Origin: Heligmosomoides polygyrus polygyrus
Taxonomy: Eukaryota > Nematoda > Chromadorea > Rhabditida > Heligmosomidae
Reading direction: 5' to 3'
Assembly (NCBI GenBank): GCA_947396885.1
Contig: OX377204.1
Span: 41,191,975 to 41,255,974, forward strand
DNA length: 64,000 nucleotides
Part shown: positions 1 through 11,123 of the stretch, piece by piece
Layout: the number at the start of each line of letters is the position of its first letter
Position numbering within the stretch: the stretch's first letter is position 1
The notes under the pieces: generated by a model
Told to the model about the DNA's origin: nothing
Databases searched by the model: none
Seen by the model: the letters and a program-made list of their open reading frames with translations, nothing else
Position numbers and translations under genes: made by a program

Positions 1-2120
1 AAAAGTGCGAAGCAGAATAAGGATTAAGATTCAAAGAGCGCTCCAGTACGTAGCATTTCACAGAATTGTTATGCGGTCTTCGTGTAAGCCAAGATTTGCT
101 TCTGAATTGTATCTTCCTTTAAACTATATTTCCTGTCTAGACGTTCTCTATTTCAGTGGCTATTAGCACTGTAGCTCTAACTTGGTTTCTCACAACTTCT
201 TAACGACAGGACAGGCTTTAGGTTTTCCCATCTCAGTTTAAAGGATTGCAAGGTTCACAGTAATAGGTTACCGAAAGCTTATTCAGTTTTCCCACATCTT
301 GCTTTTCATTTTACAAATGGCTATACCATCGCCACTCCTTAGTAAACTTACTCAGCAATATAAAGTAATTTGGATCCTGTAGTGGACGGGGAACATCGTC
401 GCCAGGGGACATGTGGGACATTTCCGTTTCCATTTTCTGAATTCCGCTTTCTGCCGCTCCGTACTATGCTCCGCTTGTTCTCAACTAGAAGGCGGAAACG
501 GAAATGGGCTGAGTTCAAAACTAATTTTGTATGGAAGATCAATCAACTCGTCTGTTAAATACCATCAACAAAACCTGTCTTCCATGCAACTGGGGGAGGA
601 ATATTGCTTGGAAAATTGAGCAAGACAGGTTAGATCATCACCAAACGAGATTATTACGTCTGAGCGCGATGGGGAAACTGATGTGCTTATGAAGGGTAAG
701 GCTGCGTTCTAAAAAAGTGCGCTTAGAATTTGAGTGATCATGCGAATCTCCACCACAAGCAGTTATTTTGCTTGACTAGGATCACGGTTTGAATTCTAAG
801 GCAAACCTTGTACATTGAGAAGCACACAGCAGTTGTCCAACCATGTCATATCTACATTAGGAAGGTTTCTAAGCTCGTAAATTGCGATTATTCTGGCGGA
901 AATTTCACCACGGCTTGTCAGGCACTTGCATATCCTCTTCGAAACGAAGTCAGAATTAGATCTAACCATAAGTAGAGGTTTGTTATGTAATTCCTAATAT
1001 TGAGTGTGCAGAATGTCTGTTCTGTCACGAATCATCCGTGATGCCACATGTTCCTAACTTTTCCCGGCTACTCAAGCCACTTGGATCTTCTTTCCTAAAC
1101 GGAAAATGACGCCAGTGGCTACTGCACTTTTATCTTTCACCTGAATTAGCTCGCGATTCAGGATCTACTTTTTTCTAAAACTGGTCTTTAATGAACTGCT
1201 ACAACAAAAAGTTTTCAGCGTAAAAGCGGAAAACAGAAAAGCTGTACTACGAACTAGATCAGGGATCAGTAAAAAAGTGTGTCCTCACCCTTCGCAACGC
1301 TCTTTACAAAAATCCGCACGTTTTGAAAAACGACAAGAGTACAATCATGCTCTTTTGGAGCATGTACCTTTACACCCTTGTTTCCAGGCGTCACCACATT
1401 TGTTCTCATGTTGCCGTCCTCGAAAGGGCACAGTTTGAAATTCTGAAAAACCTGGCTTCGCCATTTATAGTAATTGGCTTATGAGGAGTCTGGCTCTTCA
1501 AATTAAATGATGGCTCAACAACGACATCATTAAATATATTAAATACATAGATCGATTTTATATGTAATGAACTTCGGCATTTAGATTTCCGTTCTCCTCG
1601 CTATGAGGCTCCTGCTGCTAACGAATGTTGCAGCAACACTTGCAGGTATTTTTCAAAAATATCCTTCCATCTCATGGCCACAGTCTTATATGTAGATACT
1701 CACAGATCGGAGGTAACTGATCGAAATTTTTCTCTTGCGAGACTTGTTCACCTATGATTATAATAAGCTGGTCCCGAAATAATGTCAGATTTGAACCTCT
1801 ACATTAGATTGAAGTAATGGAGACAAGTTTATCACCTCGAATAAAAACTATGGAATTTTTCGTCTTTTATGATAATCCTCAAGGAAGCTTTCACCACGGA
1901 CGTGAAACAAACACTAGACTTCAGGATTATCGATGAATTCGTGAAGCCTTCACATCGTAGACGAAAACACCGTTAATCCGCATTTTGCGCGTCAGAAAAA
2001 AGCTCCAACAATTAATGAAATTTCAAATCCTTTTGAATGGTCATCAACAGTTTGTCAAGCGAATCCAGCAACAGAATGTTTCAGAATCCTAACGAGATAG
2101 GTAGTTGAACAAAGCATTCT
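1..2120. other. No gene or repeat recognised
   Basis: About 2.1 kb of moderately AT-rich sequence. The only open frames are short (about 60-70 codons), overlap on both strands and show no motif. No transposon ends or tandem repeats are evident. It is read as intergenic or decayed repeat DNA. Confidence 0.5.
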
Positions 2121-3742
2121 TGGCATGGCGCGCGCCGTGAACAGTGCATATTGGCCCTGCAGAATCAATCGAGTGAGCGCGAGAGAGCGGAACGAACAAT
2201 GCAGGTTAGGCATATGCGACACAATTTCTTCCGATTTCGGTCGACGACTACGGTACGACGAGGGGAGCTAGCGGCATGCAAGTTCGTATGCTAGCGGAGC
2301 ACTGAAAGCACTTTAAATTGACCTGCTCACAGCTCCGCAGCTGCATAGACTACCTCAGCCCCATCTGCCATTTTAGAACGGCAGACATAGCGGCGAGCTT
2401 TCTTCCTCCTCTACTCGCCCACATTTGAGTCTACGGCACTTGCGATAGTCCTCTTCTGTTCAGCTCGAAAAGTTCTATCGAGCGATGTCAGTTTTGGAAG
2501 ATTTTCGACCAGTTTTGGAAATATCAGTTTTTTGACAATTTCGCGTCGAGGACGAGGGCCGCATTTGGCCGAGCCTGCGCGGGCGATGATGTTATCGAAA
2601 GTTGCCAAATTTTCTTGTTCATCCTTCGTCCAAAACCATACAGGGGGTTATTTGGGACGCTGATTACGAATCTGACATCCGTTTTGAAAATTCCGCCGAT
2701 TTTGGGATATCACGGCAATTTGAGGTTGTTAGGGTCAGGATCACTGACCACCCTCAGTCATTGATTGGTATGGGTGGTCTTCTGCCGCAATCGGCCAAAT
2801 ATACATCGACACCGTGTTCGCACCCCGATTAACCCCCGCCTCTAGACGAAGTCTGAGCAAAATTGGTGATCCTAACACGACCACCCTTAGTTATCCTGGA
2901 GAAGATCCAAAACTTACTGAGATCGGCGAAATTTTCAAAAACGGACGTCGGATTCGTAAAGAGCGCCCCAAATAACCCATAGACGACTATGAATGAAGTT
3001 TGGACAAGAAAATTTGTAAAGTCTCGAAAACATCGCTTTTCGATGACGTCATCGTCCCTATTAGCTCGACAAAGAGCGCCTTCGTCCCGGATTGGAAATT
3101 GTCAAAAAATCAGTTGTTCCGGAATTGGCCGAGATTTACACGTTCGATAGAGCTTTTCATAGTGAAGCTAATGGTGTTATTCTGAGTGTTGAGAACTCAA
3201 ATGTGGGCGAGTAAGGGCGATGGAGACTTCAACCGCTAAGTCCGCCGCCCTAAAATAGCTGTTAGGGTTAAGGCAGTTTAGTAAGCTGGGAAGTTATGAG
3301 AACGTCAGTGCAAAGTACCTTGACTGTTCTGCTCGCCTTCGCGTTTGTAGGCCGTTGCCTCTCCACGTCTTCCCGCAGAAGTCGACTCAAATCCGAAAAA
3401 ATCGCGTCATACAAGCCTAACCTGCATTTCTTATTTTAAATGTGGCCGAATAAGGGCCGAACAAATTCACCGCTGCCGTCTGTTCGCCGCTGTAAAACGG
3501 CAGCTGTGATTAAGACATTTTAGGGAGTCGAGCAGGTCATCGTAAAGTGCGTTCAGTGCTCTGCTCGCCAACGGATTTTCACGCCGTTAGCTCGTCTCGT
3601 CTTACCGCAGTGGTAGATCAAAATCGGAAAAAATTGGATCGAGCAAGCCTAATTTGCAATGGCACCTCCGCTCTCTAGCGCCCACTCGATTGATTCTGCA
3701 GGGCCTATATGCATTGTTCACAGCGCGCGCCATGCCGGCATG
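2121..3742. repeat. Long palindromic (foldback-type) element A
   Basis: The left half (about 2121-2700) is repeated as a reverse complement in the right half (about 2930-3742). Outer ends pair 2121-2240 with 3640-3742, including a GGCATGGCGCGCGC-type end and the segment around CAGAATCAATCGAGTG. Inner arms pair about 2413-2640 with 2965-3212, and the innermost part pairs around 2650 with 2960. The outer right arm is present twice in direct orientation (about 3213-3425 and 3426-3742), so the palindrome is lopsided. There is no coding capacity. It shares its ends with the element near 36-39 kb, so it is a mobile family and not a local accident. A non-autonomous DNA transposon with very long inverted repeats is the likeliest class. 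Confidence 0.75.
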
Positions 3743-5284
3743 TTGTTCCAAACAGTAGGCCATGCTCATCAAAACGTGCGAATAGGTTCCTTTCATCAGC
3801 CTAACGTCCAAGTTGAGGGTGCCGCGCTCTAACGCAACTTGTCTCATACGCGTGGCGAGCGGAAAACGGTGCTCTCCGGCGCCCTTTTGCGCCCCTCTTC
3901 ATCTTTTGCGCCGCTCGATCCGGTTGGAGAAAGCGCCACGGGCGGTACTGTAGCTGCGGTTTAGATATATGGCCTCTGAAACATTTTTAAAATTTAATTT
4001 TAAAAAACTGATGAGCCGACATTGTGACTGATGATGATCGATACTCTTCATTACGCACACACATCTGGGGCCAGATTCATCTTCCCGGCCGGTAACGATG
4101 TATCGGTTATCGTATCTGTGTCTCTGCATCTTTGTCTCTCTGTATCACTTACTACATAGGCCGATATTGTGAATCCCCCTATAGACGATACCGGCGATAT
4201 CGTTGATGAATCTGGCCTCTTGTGGTTTCGTCTATGTAGGAATGCGTCTAATTGTAAGTGATTCGACTTCGTAGCTCTGGTAGATTAGTGACAAAAGAAC
4301 AAAAAAATAAAAATTAAACGAAAAAAACGATAAATTCGATAAACATAGTTTGAATAGGTCACTATAGTACATAGTCCTGCTTTGAAACGGATGGGTTTAA
4401 GGAGGACTGCTTGGATCCTATAAGCTGCCTTCTTTCTTGTTTTTCCGCTGCATTGAGCGATGAGTTGAACGGACATATGTTGTCGCATCAACACTAGAAT
4501 AAAGAGCAAACAGAATTTAGAGCAATTGGAACAGAGTGCAAGACTAGATTTCGGCTGGAGGTGTTTTCTAAAAGCCATTTCTATGCAAGAACAAATCGAT
4601 GAAGAAATTATTTTGGGGCAGAAGATTGTAAATAGGCGAGAGGAGAATAAGCAGAAAACGGGCAATGAGTTATGGTGAATTCTTATATGAGATATTATCT
4701 AGTTGCAAACAGAAATGATTCTAATTATGGGGGAGGGAAGAAAGTTCAGCCATATCGCTTGTCGCTGAATTGGGTACTACGGGGTTTCAGCAACAGTCTG
4801 CTTCCAGAAAGGGACTCTTCCCTTTTCTTCACCTCTCACCGTTTACCATTGCTTCTTATATAAACTCAGTGAATTTTCATTTATTCCGCTCTCAACAACT
4901 GCCCAATGGCGCCAATCCGCTCTATCGTTCAGCGAGCCACAGATGCTACACCAGACCCCGCAACTCAGATGCAGGTTCGTACTCTTGCTTGCACTTCAAT
5001 AAAAATGCCGGACACCATTATATGTACTTTCACGACTCGAGAGGTCGAAGAAAGTATTTCGTGCAAAACTACACCCACGGATGCAATTTGGGGCGCTAAT
5101 CAAAAATGTGGGCTCCGCCTTTGGTATTTCGTAAGAGTACCGCAGCTCACGGTGGGTACGGTCATGGAACGGTAGTGGGGTCAGAATAACTGATTTCACC
5201 AAAACTTTGCATGGGAGCTGAGTTATTTGGGGTATTCATGGTAAATCTGAGATCCGTTTTTTGGAATTTCGAACGATTACGGTA
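3743..5284. other. No gene seen; one short inverted-repeat remnant inside
   Basis: This interval carries a small inverted-repeat element (4067-4219, listed separately) and otherwise only overlapping small open frames. The longest (126 codons, - strand, 4285-4665) has no recognisable motif. A stretch at 5200-5280 resembles the inner part of palindromic element A (TTATTTGGGG and GATCCGTTTT motifs) and may be a stray piece of it. Confidence 0.45.
4067..4219. mobile_element. MITE remnant with GGGGCC-type inverted ends
   Basis: The left end GGGGCCAGATTCATC is mirrored by GATGAATCTGGCC at the right end, and inner segments with ATCGTTA/CGATACCGG also mirror. The terminal motif is shared with inverted-repeat copies at 17583 and 45825. 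No coding capacity; likely a small non-autonomous DNA transposon copy. Confidence 0.5.
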
Positions 5285-5405
5285 TCACCTGCGTCTGCCG
5301 TCGTCCAGTTGATCATCGAGTTGCTCTGGCGGGCGGCGGCAGCGCCTCCAATGGGTCCTCCTCGCTCGAGGGGCGTCATAGCGTTCGTTCAGGGCTTTTT
5401 TCATG
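5285..5405 (-). mobile_element. RTE-A LINE, 3' end fragment
   Basis: About 120 bp closely matching the 3' terminus of the intact RTE-A copy at 49676-49800, in the same order: CACCTG tail, GTTGATCATCG, the GGGCGGC/CAGCGCCTCC stretch and the CCTCCTCGCTCGAGGG stretch. It is a severely 5'-truncated insertion encoding only the end of the ORF. Confidence 0.75.
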
Positions 5406-5649
5406 ATTAGGGGACTATCGTTTTAGAGGGCTACCACAAGATCACAAAGTCAGTCCAAACTTTACCTAGGAAGTTATAGGTAAAGTTGCACAGCTTTACC
5501 TATAAAAAATATATATAAAAATTAAAAATTAAAAAAAGTTAAAATAAGAGCTCATCTGTTTATTGCTTGTGGCAAGTGCTATATAAGACTGGTGGTGATG
5601 ACCGCTCCTCCACGTGGTGCCACTGGAAACTGCTCGTTTTGCGGGCTAA

Positions 5650-6090
5650 AGGCCCCCGCAGACTTTTGCGGCGTCGCCGCTGCCCTATGCTTAACCATAG
5701 GGCAGAGACGCAGAGCTCGCCGCCAACGGCGCCGCTTGCCGGCCGGCGGCACCGGCGGCACCGGCGGCGTCGCCCAGCGGCACCGGCGGCGTCGCTGGCG
5801 GAAATGACTTGAATCATTCCACCCGGCGGCGCCGCTCCAGCGTCTGTCTGTCTGCGCTCTGCGCTCAGCCCTTTCGCGGCGGGATCCAGAGCGGAGACAG
5901 ACGCGATCGTCACCGGGGCGCGTTATTGTTAAGCACCAGTCGGTCCCGACTAGAAACAGTACGGCGAGAACCGCTCGGCGGCGCCGCTCAGCGGTTTCGC
6001 CGTTCGTCGTCGCCGTTCAGCGGTTTCGCCGTTCGCCGTCGCCGTTCAGCGATTTCGCCCGCCGCTCGCCGCAGAAGTCTGCGGGGGCCT
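5650..6090. mobile_element. GC-rich PIF/Harbinger-like MITE, copy 1
   Basis: 441 bp with inverted ends AGGCCCCCGCAGACTT, flanked by the 3-bp duplication TAA on both sides (5647-5649, 6091-6093). A second copy lies at 32876-33337 with the same ends and a TTA duplication. TWA duplications are the signature of PIF/Harbinger transposases. The interior is extremely GC-rich (CGGCGGC and GCGGTTTCGCCGTTC short repeats) and non-coding. Long open frames here only reflect the GC content. Confidence 0.8.
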
Positions 6091-6275
6091 TAAGCTAATC
6101 ACGGACACTCGATTGCAAGCGACAGGCTATTGTGAAAGGCCGACCTACGAAGACCCTTGTCACATCACATGGTTGATGACGCTTAAGAGATCTCGAGTTA
6201 GTGCTACGTCGTCCGCGGGAGTCGATGCGCACTCGCAAAGCCCGGCAAATGTGAGAAGTATGCGAGGGTCCCTGA

Positions 6276-6491
6276 ATGCAAGGACGGCATCGGGGGGCTA
6301 CCGAGCTAGTCCGAAAGTCCCGTAACATAGGCAAGGCCCGCGTAGCAACGCTAAATGTAGGTACGTTGACGGGCCGCTCGTGCGAGTTGGTTGAAGCACT
6401 GGAGTGTAGAAGAGTTGATTTCTGTGCGGTGCAGGACACGAGGTGTGAAGTGATCCAACACCAAATAATAGCACTGCCACGCGGAATTTGA
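6276..6491 (+). pseudogene. RTE-C endonuclease N-terminus (fragment)
   Basis: A 71-codon frame containing the start of an apurinic-type endonuclease domain: ATLNVGTLTGR, then LVEALE, then VDFCAVQDTR, where the first Asn and the Glu position (here Asp, VQDTR) correspond to metal and active-site residues in RTE endonucleases. The Glu-to-Asp change and the abrupt end mark it as dead. It belongs to the + strand RTE-C copy and is cut from the rest of its domain (resuming near 8340) by later insertions. Confidence 0.75.
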
Positions 6492-6578
6492 GGTATAGAC
6501 TGCGATCACACGCGTTGAAGATCATCTCAAACTTGGGTAATTAACCTTCATCTTTATTCTTCTTCTTATTATTATTCT

Positions 6579-6830
6579 TCAGCGTTTGTCCCGCATCGTT
6601 GCGGGGTCCGCTCTTCTGGTGTTACGACGCCACCTTTCCCGATCCTGCGCTTGATCAGGGTGGACAGCAGCTACTTTCATGGCCTCATCTTCATCGGAGA
6701 ATTCACCAACCGCAAACTTCGAGAACCACTGGTACACAGTACTTCGAGCAGAAGCACTCTCGTTGTAAACATCCTTCAGGCGACGATACGATTCGTTGGC
6801 ATTGAGGCCAGACTGATGCAGGAATAACAT
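6579..6830 (-). pseudogene. Chimeric frame: mariner HTH joined to RTE-C C-terminus
   Basis: An 83-codon frame whose first part (LFLHQSGLNANES, STVYQWFSKFAVGEFSDEDE-like) is the helix-turn-helix DNA-binding start of a mariner transposase, and whose second part (VHPDQAQDRERWR, ADPATMRDKR) is the C-terminal tail of RTE-C. The join near 6685 is the left edge of the mariner fragment inserted into the RTE-C copy. It is a fusion by insertion, with nothing to indicate expression. Confidence 0.7.
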
Positions 6831-7037
6831 GACGTGCCAAATATGCGTCTCAGTTGGGATGAATCGCTTGCCATAATAGCTTACGTTAACAACGCAGAAG
6901 TAAATGTTAGGAACAGTTTTCTAGCCCTTTCCTTTCTCTATCGATCGATCATTTACGCGTTAATACATGTGAGAAATTTGGCGGGAAAATGCGCTTTCAA
7001 TTCATGGGGATCAAATGTCCGAGAACTTGTGCAACGA

Positions 7038-7072
<35 letters not shown>
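6686..7072 (-). mobile_element. Mariner transposase 5' fragment with (TA)n run
   Basis: Sits inside the - strand RTE-C copy. From the right it starts with a (TA)n microsatellite (7041-7070), then a non-coding leader including GGGAAAATGCGCTTT, then the first part of a mariner transposase (SSQLRRIF, frameshift, FLHQSGLNANES...). The (TA)n run plus leader recurs near 39390-39535. Internal and 3' parts of the transposon are absent. Confidence 0.65.
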
Positions 7073-7075
<3 letters not shown>

Positions 7076-7674
7076 ATCGGACCAACGCTGCTTCGGGCGT
7101 CCTCTAGGCCGCTTTCCAGATACTTCCAACTCATACTTCCAACTCAAGGCCTATCTTGCGGACGCTGTCTTTTTCCAACGCAGAACGTGGCCGTACCATC
7201 GCAAGCGAGCTTCGTGCATCTTGTCCGCTATCGGCGCGATACCGAACTTCTGCCGAGTAGCATCACTTCGAATGCGGTCCAAGCGCGTGACTCCAGCCGT
7301 CTAGCGCAGCATCTTCGTCTCCATGACAATGAGGGGCGTTTCAACTTCCTTAGTGGCAGGCCAACACTCAGCGCCGTACATCGCTACTGGGCGCACGACG
7401 GCTCTGTAAATCTTCGACTTCAGGTGCTCTGGTATCTTCTTATCGCAGAGCACGCCAAATATTTAAATACCGAAGTGCGTGCAAGCTCAGTACCGTTAAT
7501 CTTAATGGAGGACTCGTTCACGTCAGTCGTTAAGTACTCGGTCTTCTGGACGTTCAGTTTGAGTCCGAACCTCGCCAGACAGTCGCACCAGGCTTGCACC
7601 TGCCGCTCGAGATCATCTTTGTCTTCGTAAGCGAGCATCACGGTCAAGCATCATCAGCAACCTTCATCTTTATT

Positions 7675-8325
7675 ATTCTCAAAATAATACTCGCGCGAGT
7701 AACTAGTATCATGGTAGAGCATCGATGGTAAAGCAATATATGGGACGATAAACATGAAGAAAACAACTCCACTGCGCGAACAATAAAAAGCAACCATAAT
7801 GAAATTCAATATGCGCAAAACAACACTACTAGAGTTGAGTGAATATACATGAGATAATAGGAATGCGGATTTTAGCGATAAACCACTTTGGGAAGAAAAC
7901 AAACCCCACTTGAGGCTTGGGCAAGGCGAAAACAAGGCAAACAAGAGCCTAAATGAACAAAGAATAACATGACTGCAGAATATATGAAGAACTATGCAAC
8001 ATGAGAACAACATAATAGAGGACAGCAACACTATGACACGTTTACCGCGCAAAGAAACATACATGAGAAACAGCAGAACATGCACAAACTGAACCCACAA
8101 GAAGACGCGGAAGGAGAAGAAGAGAGAAAAAGCTCCCTGCGAAGAAGAACTACGAACTAAACACGCCCAGCATGGCGAGCCCCCTCAAACGAACCACCTC
8201 GGACGCGCACAGCCGCACTTCTGTCCGCGAACCAAAGAACGAAGGCTGGAAGCGCTAGTTAGGAAGAAGACCCCGAAAATCAGGAGGCACAGAGAAATCA
8301 CCCGAGGAAGGAGGAGAGCTCAGAG
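7675..8325. other. Unassigned insert within RTE-C
   Basis: About 650 bp that interrupts the RTE-C endonuclease region (before 6490, after 8330). A 148-codon, very hydrophobic - strand frame (7654-8100) crosses the RTE-C target duplication and therefore is probably not a gene. I recognise no family and see no clear inverted ends. Confidence 0.4.
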
Positions 8326-8326
8326 A

Positions 8327-8918
8327 GTGCCCACGGTCAAATGGGGCGCGGAATCCTCCAATGGAAATGACTTGTCGTCATGCTGCAGGTCCAGGGACAT
8401 AGGACGAGGTTTTAAGGCCGTTCTCTGTGGAAGTCCCAGGACCACCAATGGTGTCGGTATGATCGTCTCTGAACGTTTTCGTGACGCGACAGCAAGCGTA
8501 GAACGTTTCGATGATTACTTGATGAAGATGTTGTCGCCTTAGAAGAGAAACGATGTCGTTTCTTTTCCGCGTATGATCCGCAGACAGGTTGCTCCGAGCA
8601 AACTAATAACGGGTTCTGGTCCCTGCTTGATGAGAAGAGAAGCAGGTGTCGTCACAAGATATGATTGTTGTGACAGGTGACCTTAAAGGTCACGTTGGTG
8701 CAGCGAAAGACAGTTACAGGTGTCAATGTGGTTTTGGCAATCGGTCACGATACGCCGATGATGAGCGCATACTTGTGTGTATACTTGCCCGACCTCACCA
8801 TCGTGAACACCAAATTTTGAAAACGCGACTTCCACCTCATATCTTTTATAGCGGGAACGCCAAAACGCAGATTGACTATGTCCTCCAGTCAATCTGCGTT
8901 TTGGCGTCCCCGCTATAA
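8327..8918 (+). pseudogene. RTE-C endonuclease, middle and C-terminal part
   Basis: Two frames (8327-8542 and 8646-8918) continue the RTE-C endonuclease: [12 protein letters not shown], then [13 protein letters not shown], then VVTGDLKGHVG (equivalent of the GDFN motif, with Asn changed to Lys), ADDERIL-like segment and YSGNAKTQIDYVL. The frameshift between them and the altered GDFN motif show decay. The second frame runs straight into a 77-bp palindrome (8844-8920). Confidence 0.75.
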
Positions 8919-8920
8919 AA
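8844..8920. repeat. 77-bp hairpin palindrome inside RTE-C
   Basis: Starts TTTTATAGCGGGAACGCC and ends with its near-exact reverse complement, with a short CCTCCAG-type centre. One arm is the native RTE-C coding sequence for YSGNAKTQID; the other is an inverted duplicate of it, placed before the element resumes with the continuing coding sequence near 8930. Confidence 0.9.
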
Positions 8921-9436
8921 CTGTATCCTAGGCCTGTCAGACGAAGGCTGACTATGTCCTAGGCGTGTTAGACGAAGGCTTTGCCACAGACGCGAAGACC
9001 GTGCCGAATGAGAGTTGCCACACAGCACCGTCCGCTGATCTGCACTCTTAAGTTTGCCCCTCCGAGGATGAGGCAGATCGAGAGATGCGCCCCAGCAATG
9101 ATTAAGTGGTGGTGATTGAATGAAAAAGATGCAGCTCTTACTCCTCGCATTCAGTTGCCGACGGTAACAACTGTTGACGAAACTTGAAAAGAGGATACCG
9201 AAGCGATAATTCGGGTCATACGCTTCGAACTTGGCACAACGAAACCTGGAAGGAGCTGGGTCGATAAACTGGCATGGCTGTGGATTGACGACGTCAAAGA
9301 AAAGTATTGTGAAAAGAAACAGCTCTATCGTGTGTTTGTTGGTGATAAAACAGCCCATAATTGACGAAATTATCGAGAAGCGAAGAAAGCCGCAAAGAAG
9401 GCAGTTGCCGCTGCTAAAGCCGCACACTACGCTGAT

Positions 9437-10833
9437 GTGATCGAAAAACTGGAGACGTGCGATGGTGAGCGTTATCTTTACCGTCTCGATAAAACTCACT
9501 GTCGCAAAGCGGAAGACATCGAAAAGTTCTTTGGCATTAACGACAAGAACGGTCATCTTTTGATGGATCGTAAGAGGGCTGTGAAGCGATGGCGCGAATA
9601 CTTCGAGGAAGTCTCGTTTGTAGAATTTACACATCCTGCTATTCTTTTTGCATTTCCTGTGTACGGTCTCGTTCAGAAGATCTTGAGCGAAACCGAAGCA
9701 GCACTGTGGAAGATGAAGTCAGGCAAAGCCATTGGTCCCGATAACCTTCCAGCCGACCTGCCGAAGGGTTGTTGTCCTGCTGACTGGCTGACAGAGTTTT
9801 TCAATCAGGTTGTTGCTGGGAAGAGAGTGCCCGAGAGCTGGCAGCAAAGCACGACTATCCCGATTTGGAAGAAGAAGGGCAGTCCTGCGGACTGCGCCAG
9901 ATACCGTCCAATTCGCCTTCTTTCGCACACCATGAAAATCTTCGACCGAATTGTTGATGGACATATCCGGGATGTCGTCCAGCTTTCCACGAATCTGTGT
10001 GGTTTCGTCTCTGGCTGTGGCTTGTTGATGCCATTCACTCTTTTCGTCTTTTGCTAGAGAAGCACCACGAAAAACAGAAACCGGTGCATTTTGCCTTCCT
10101 GGACATGGAGAACGCCTTCGACCGCGTTGCGACAACATGGTACACCTGTCCCCTTCGACCGCGTTGCGACAACATGGTACAGCTTATTTAGTGGGTGCGC
10201 AATCTGTACTCTTGCCCAAGGAGTCAAGTGCGAGCGCTATCGGACACCTCGACGAAATTTCCCATCTCTGTAGAGGTGCACCAGGGATCTGCATTATCCC
10301 CACTGCGCTTAGTGGTCGTGATCTCCAAATGGCGGCACCTTGGACGCTGCTGTATGCTGACGACGTCATGCTTGCATGTGCAGACAAAACCAAACTACTC
10401 GAGCGACACACAGGCGTGGTGCGATCACTTGGCATTGTCCGGTCTCAAGCTCAACGTCAAAAAGACAGAGAACTTGACGACGGATGTGAATGAGCGCGGA
10501 TCCATTAAGACCAATGGTACTGAGCTCTCTTGCGTTACATCTTTCAAGTATTCTGGATCAACCTTATCGTCCGGTGGCAGCCTAAAGTTGGAAGTGAACA
10601 CACCCGTGCGTGCAGCCTGGTCCAAATGGCGCTCGCTAACTGGGGTGCTTTGCGACAGAACAATACCTGAGCACCTCAAATCGGTGGTTTATAGAACACT
10701 CGTACCCAGTCGCGACGTATGGCGCTGGGTGCTAGCCCGTCACAAAGGAAAAGCTAAGGTGAACGGGGGAGTTACGAGTTGGACCGCGTTCACAACGACA
10801 CCATACGACAGAGGTTCAGCGTCGCCCCGATAG
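9437..10833 (+). pseudogene. RTE-C reverse transcriptase (frameshifted)
   Basis: Consecutive frames 9437-10057 and 10195-10833, bridged by decayed sequence, carry RT landmarks in order: KMKSGKAIGPDNLPADL, FFNQV, GKRVPESWQQSTTIPIWKKKGSP, YRPIRLLSHTMKIFDRI, FLDMENAFDRV, VHQGSALSPL, then YADDVM (in a shifted frame near 10350-10365) and LNVKKTE. The catalytic YADD box is present but separated from other blocks by frameshifts and by a local duplication around 10120-10180. It would have copied RTE-C RNA by target-primed reverse transcription; this copy is inactive. Confidence 0.8.
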
Positions 10834-11090
10834 CCGAGAAGCTGCGCGAAGCCCGTCTTCGATGGTACGACCATATCCTTCGCGCTGACGACGACACCGT
10901 TCGTAGGATTGGGCTGAACCTTAATGTCCAGGAAAAGCGGCCCAGAGGACGCCGGAAGCAACGTTGGTCAGATACGTGGCATTTGGACTTAAAGATAGCT
11001 GGTGTGAATCCTGATCAAGCATTTGATAGGAAGAGTTGGCGTCACCATACCAGAAGAGCGGAACCCGCCACTAAACGGGACAGACGCTAA
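10779..11090 (+). pseudogene. RTE-C C-terminal domain
   Basis: A 103-codon frame with the conserved RTE tail: LRWYDHILRADDDTVRRIGL, KRPRGRRKQRWSDTWHLDLK, GVNPDQAFDRKSWRHHTRRA and the terminal KRDRR before the stop. The same tail is found on the opposite strand at 6579-7147. The element ends 20 bp further on, at the (ATG)n tail and TSD. Confidence 0.8.
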
Positions 11091-11123
11091 TCAAAATGAT
11101 GATGATGAATGCTATATAAGACT

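Larger units (their letters stand above)
6559..7658 (-). mobile_element. RTE-C LINE, 5'-truncated copy inserted in another RTE-C
   Basis: The 16-bp duplication AACCTTCATCTTTATT flanks it at 6543-6558 and 7659-7674. Reading the - strand it begins in the RT domain (frame 7420-7647 with [12 protein letters not shown] and INGTEL), passes the KRPRGRPKQRWSDT tail motif and ends with the DPDQ-like C-terminus and an AT-rich simple tail at 6559-6585. It is interrupted between these last two motifs by a mariner fragment and a (TA)n run. It is younger than the + strand RTE-C copy into which it inserted. Confidence 0.85.
5591..11109 (+). mobile_element. RTE-C (RTE/BovB-like) LINE with 14-bp TSD and nested insertions
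   Basis: The target-site duplication TGCTATATAAGACT flanks it at 5577-5590 and 11110-11123, and the 3' end is an (ATG)n tail typical of RTE elements. Broken coding pieces follow the expected order on the + strand: endonuclease N-terminus near 6320-6450 (ATLNVGTLTGR, VQDTR), endonuclease middle and end near 8340-8890 (YSGNAKTQIDYVL), RT thumb/linker and RT (9437-10830), then the C-terminal tail (KRPRGRRKQRWSDT, DPDQ-like) to 11090. Frameshifts and stops make it inactive. It contains a Harbinger-like MITE, an opposite-strand RTE-C copy with its own TSD, and an unassigned insert near 7675-8325. Confidence 0.85.

Noticed and set aside
348..619. Overlapping 60-70 codon frames on both strands
   Set aside because: No motif, no splice context, open on both strands by chance.
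4285..4665. 126-codon - strand frame
   Set aside because: Low-complexity, hydrophobic and Cys/Ser-rich; no recognisable domain and no supporting gene structure.
5560..6093. Several long, Arg/Ala/Pro-rich frames on both strands
   Set aside because: They lie in the GC-rich Harbinger-like MITE; stop codons are rare there because of composition.
7654..8100. 148-codon hydrophobic frame, possible membrane protein
   Set aside because: It crosses the RTE-C target-site duplication at 7659-7674, so it was created by the insertion.
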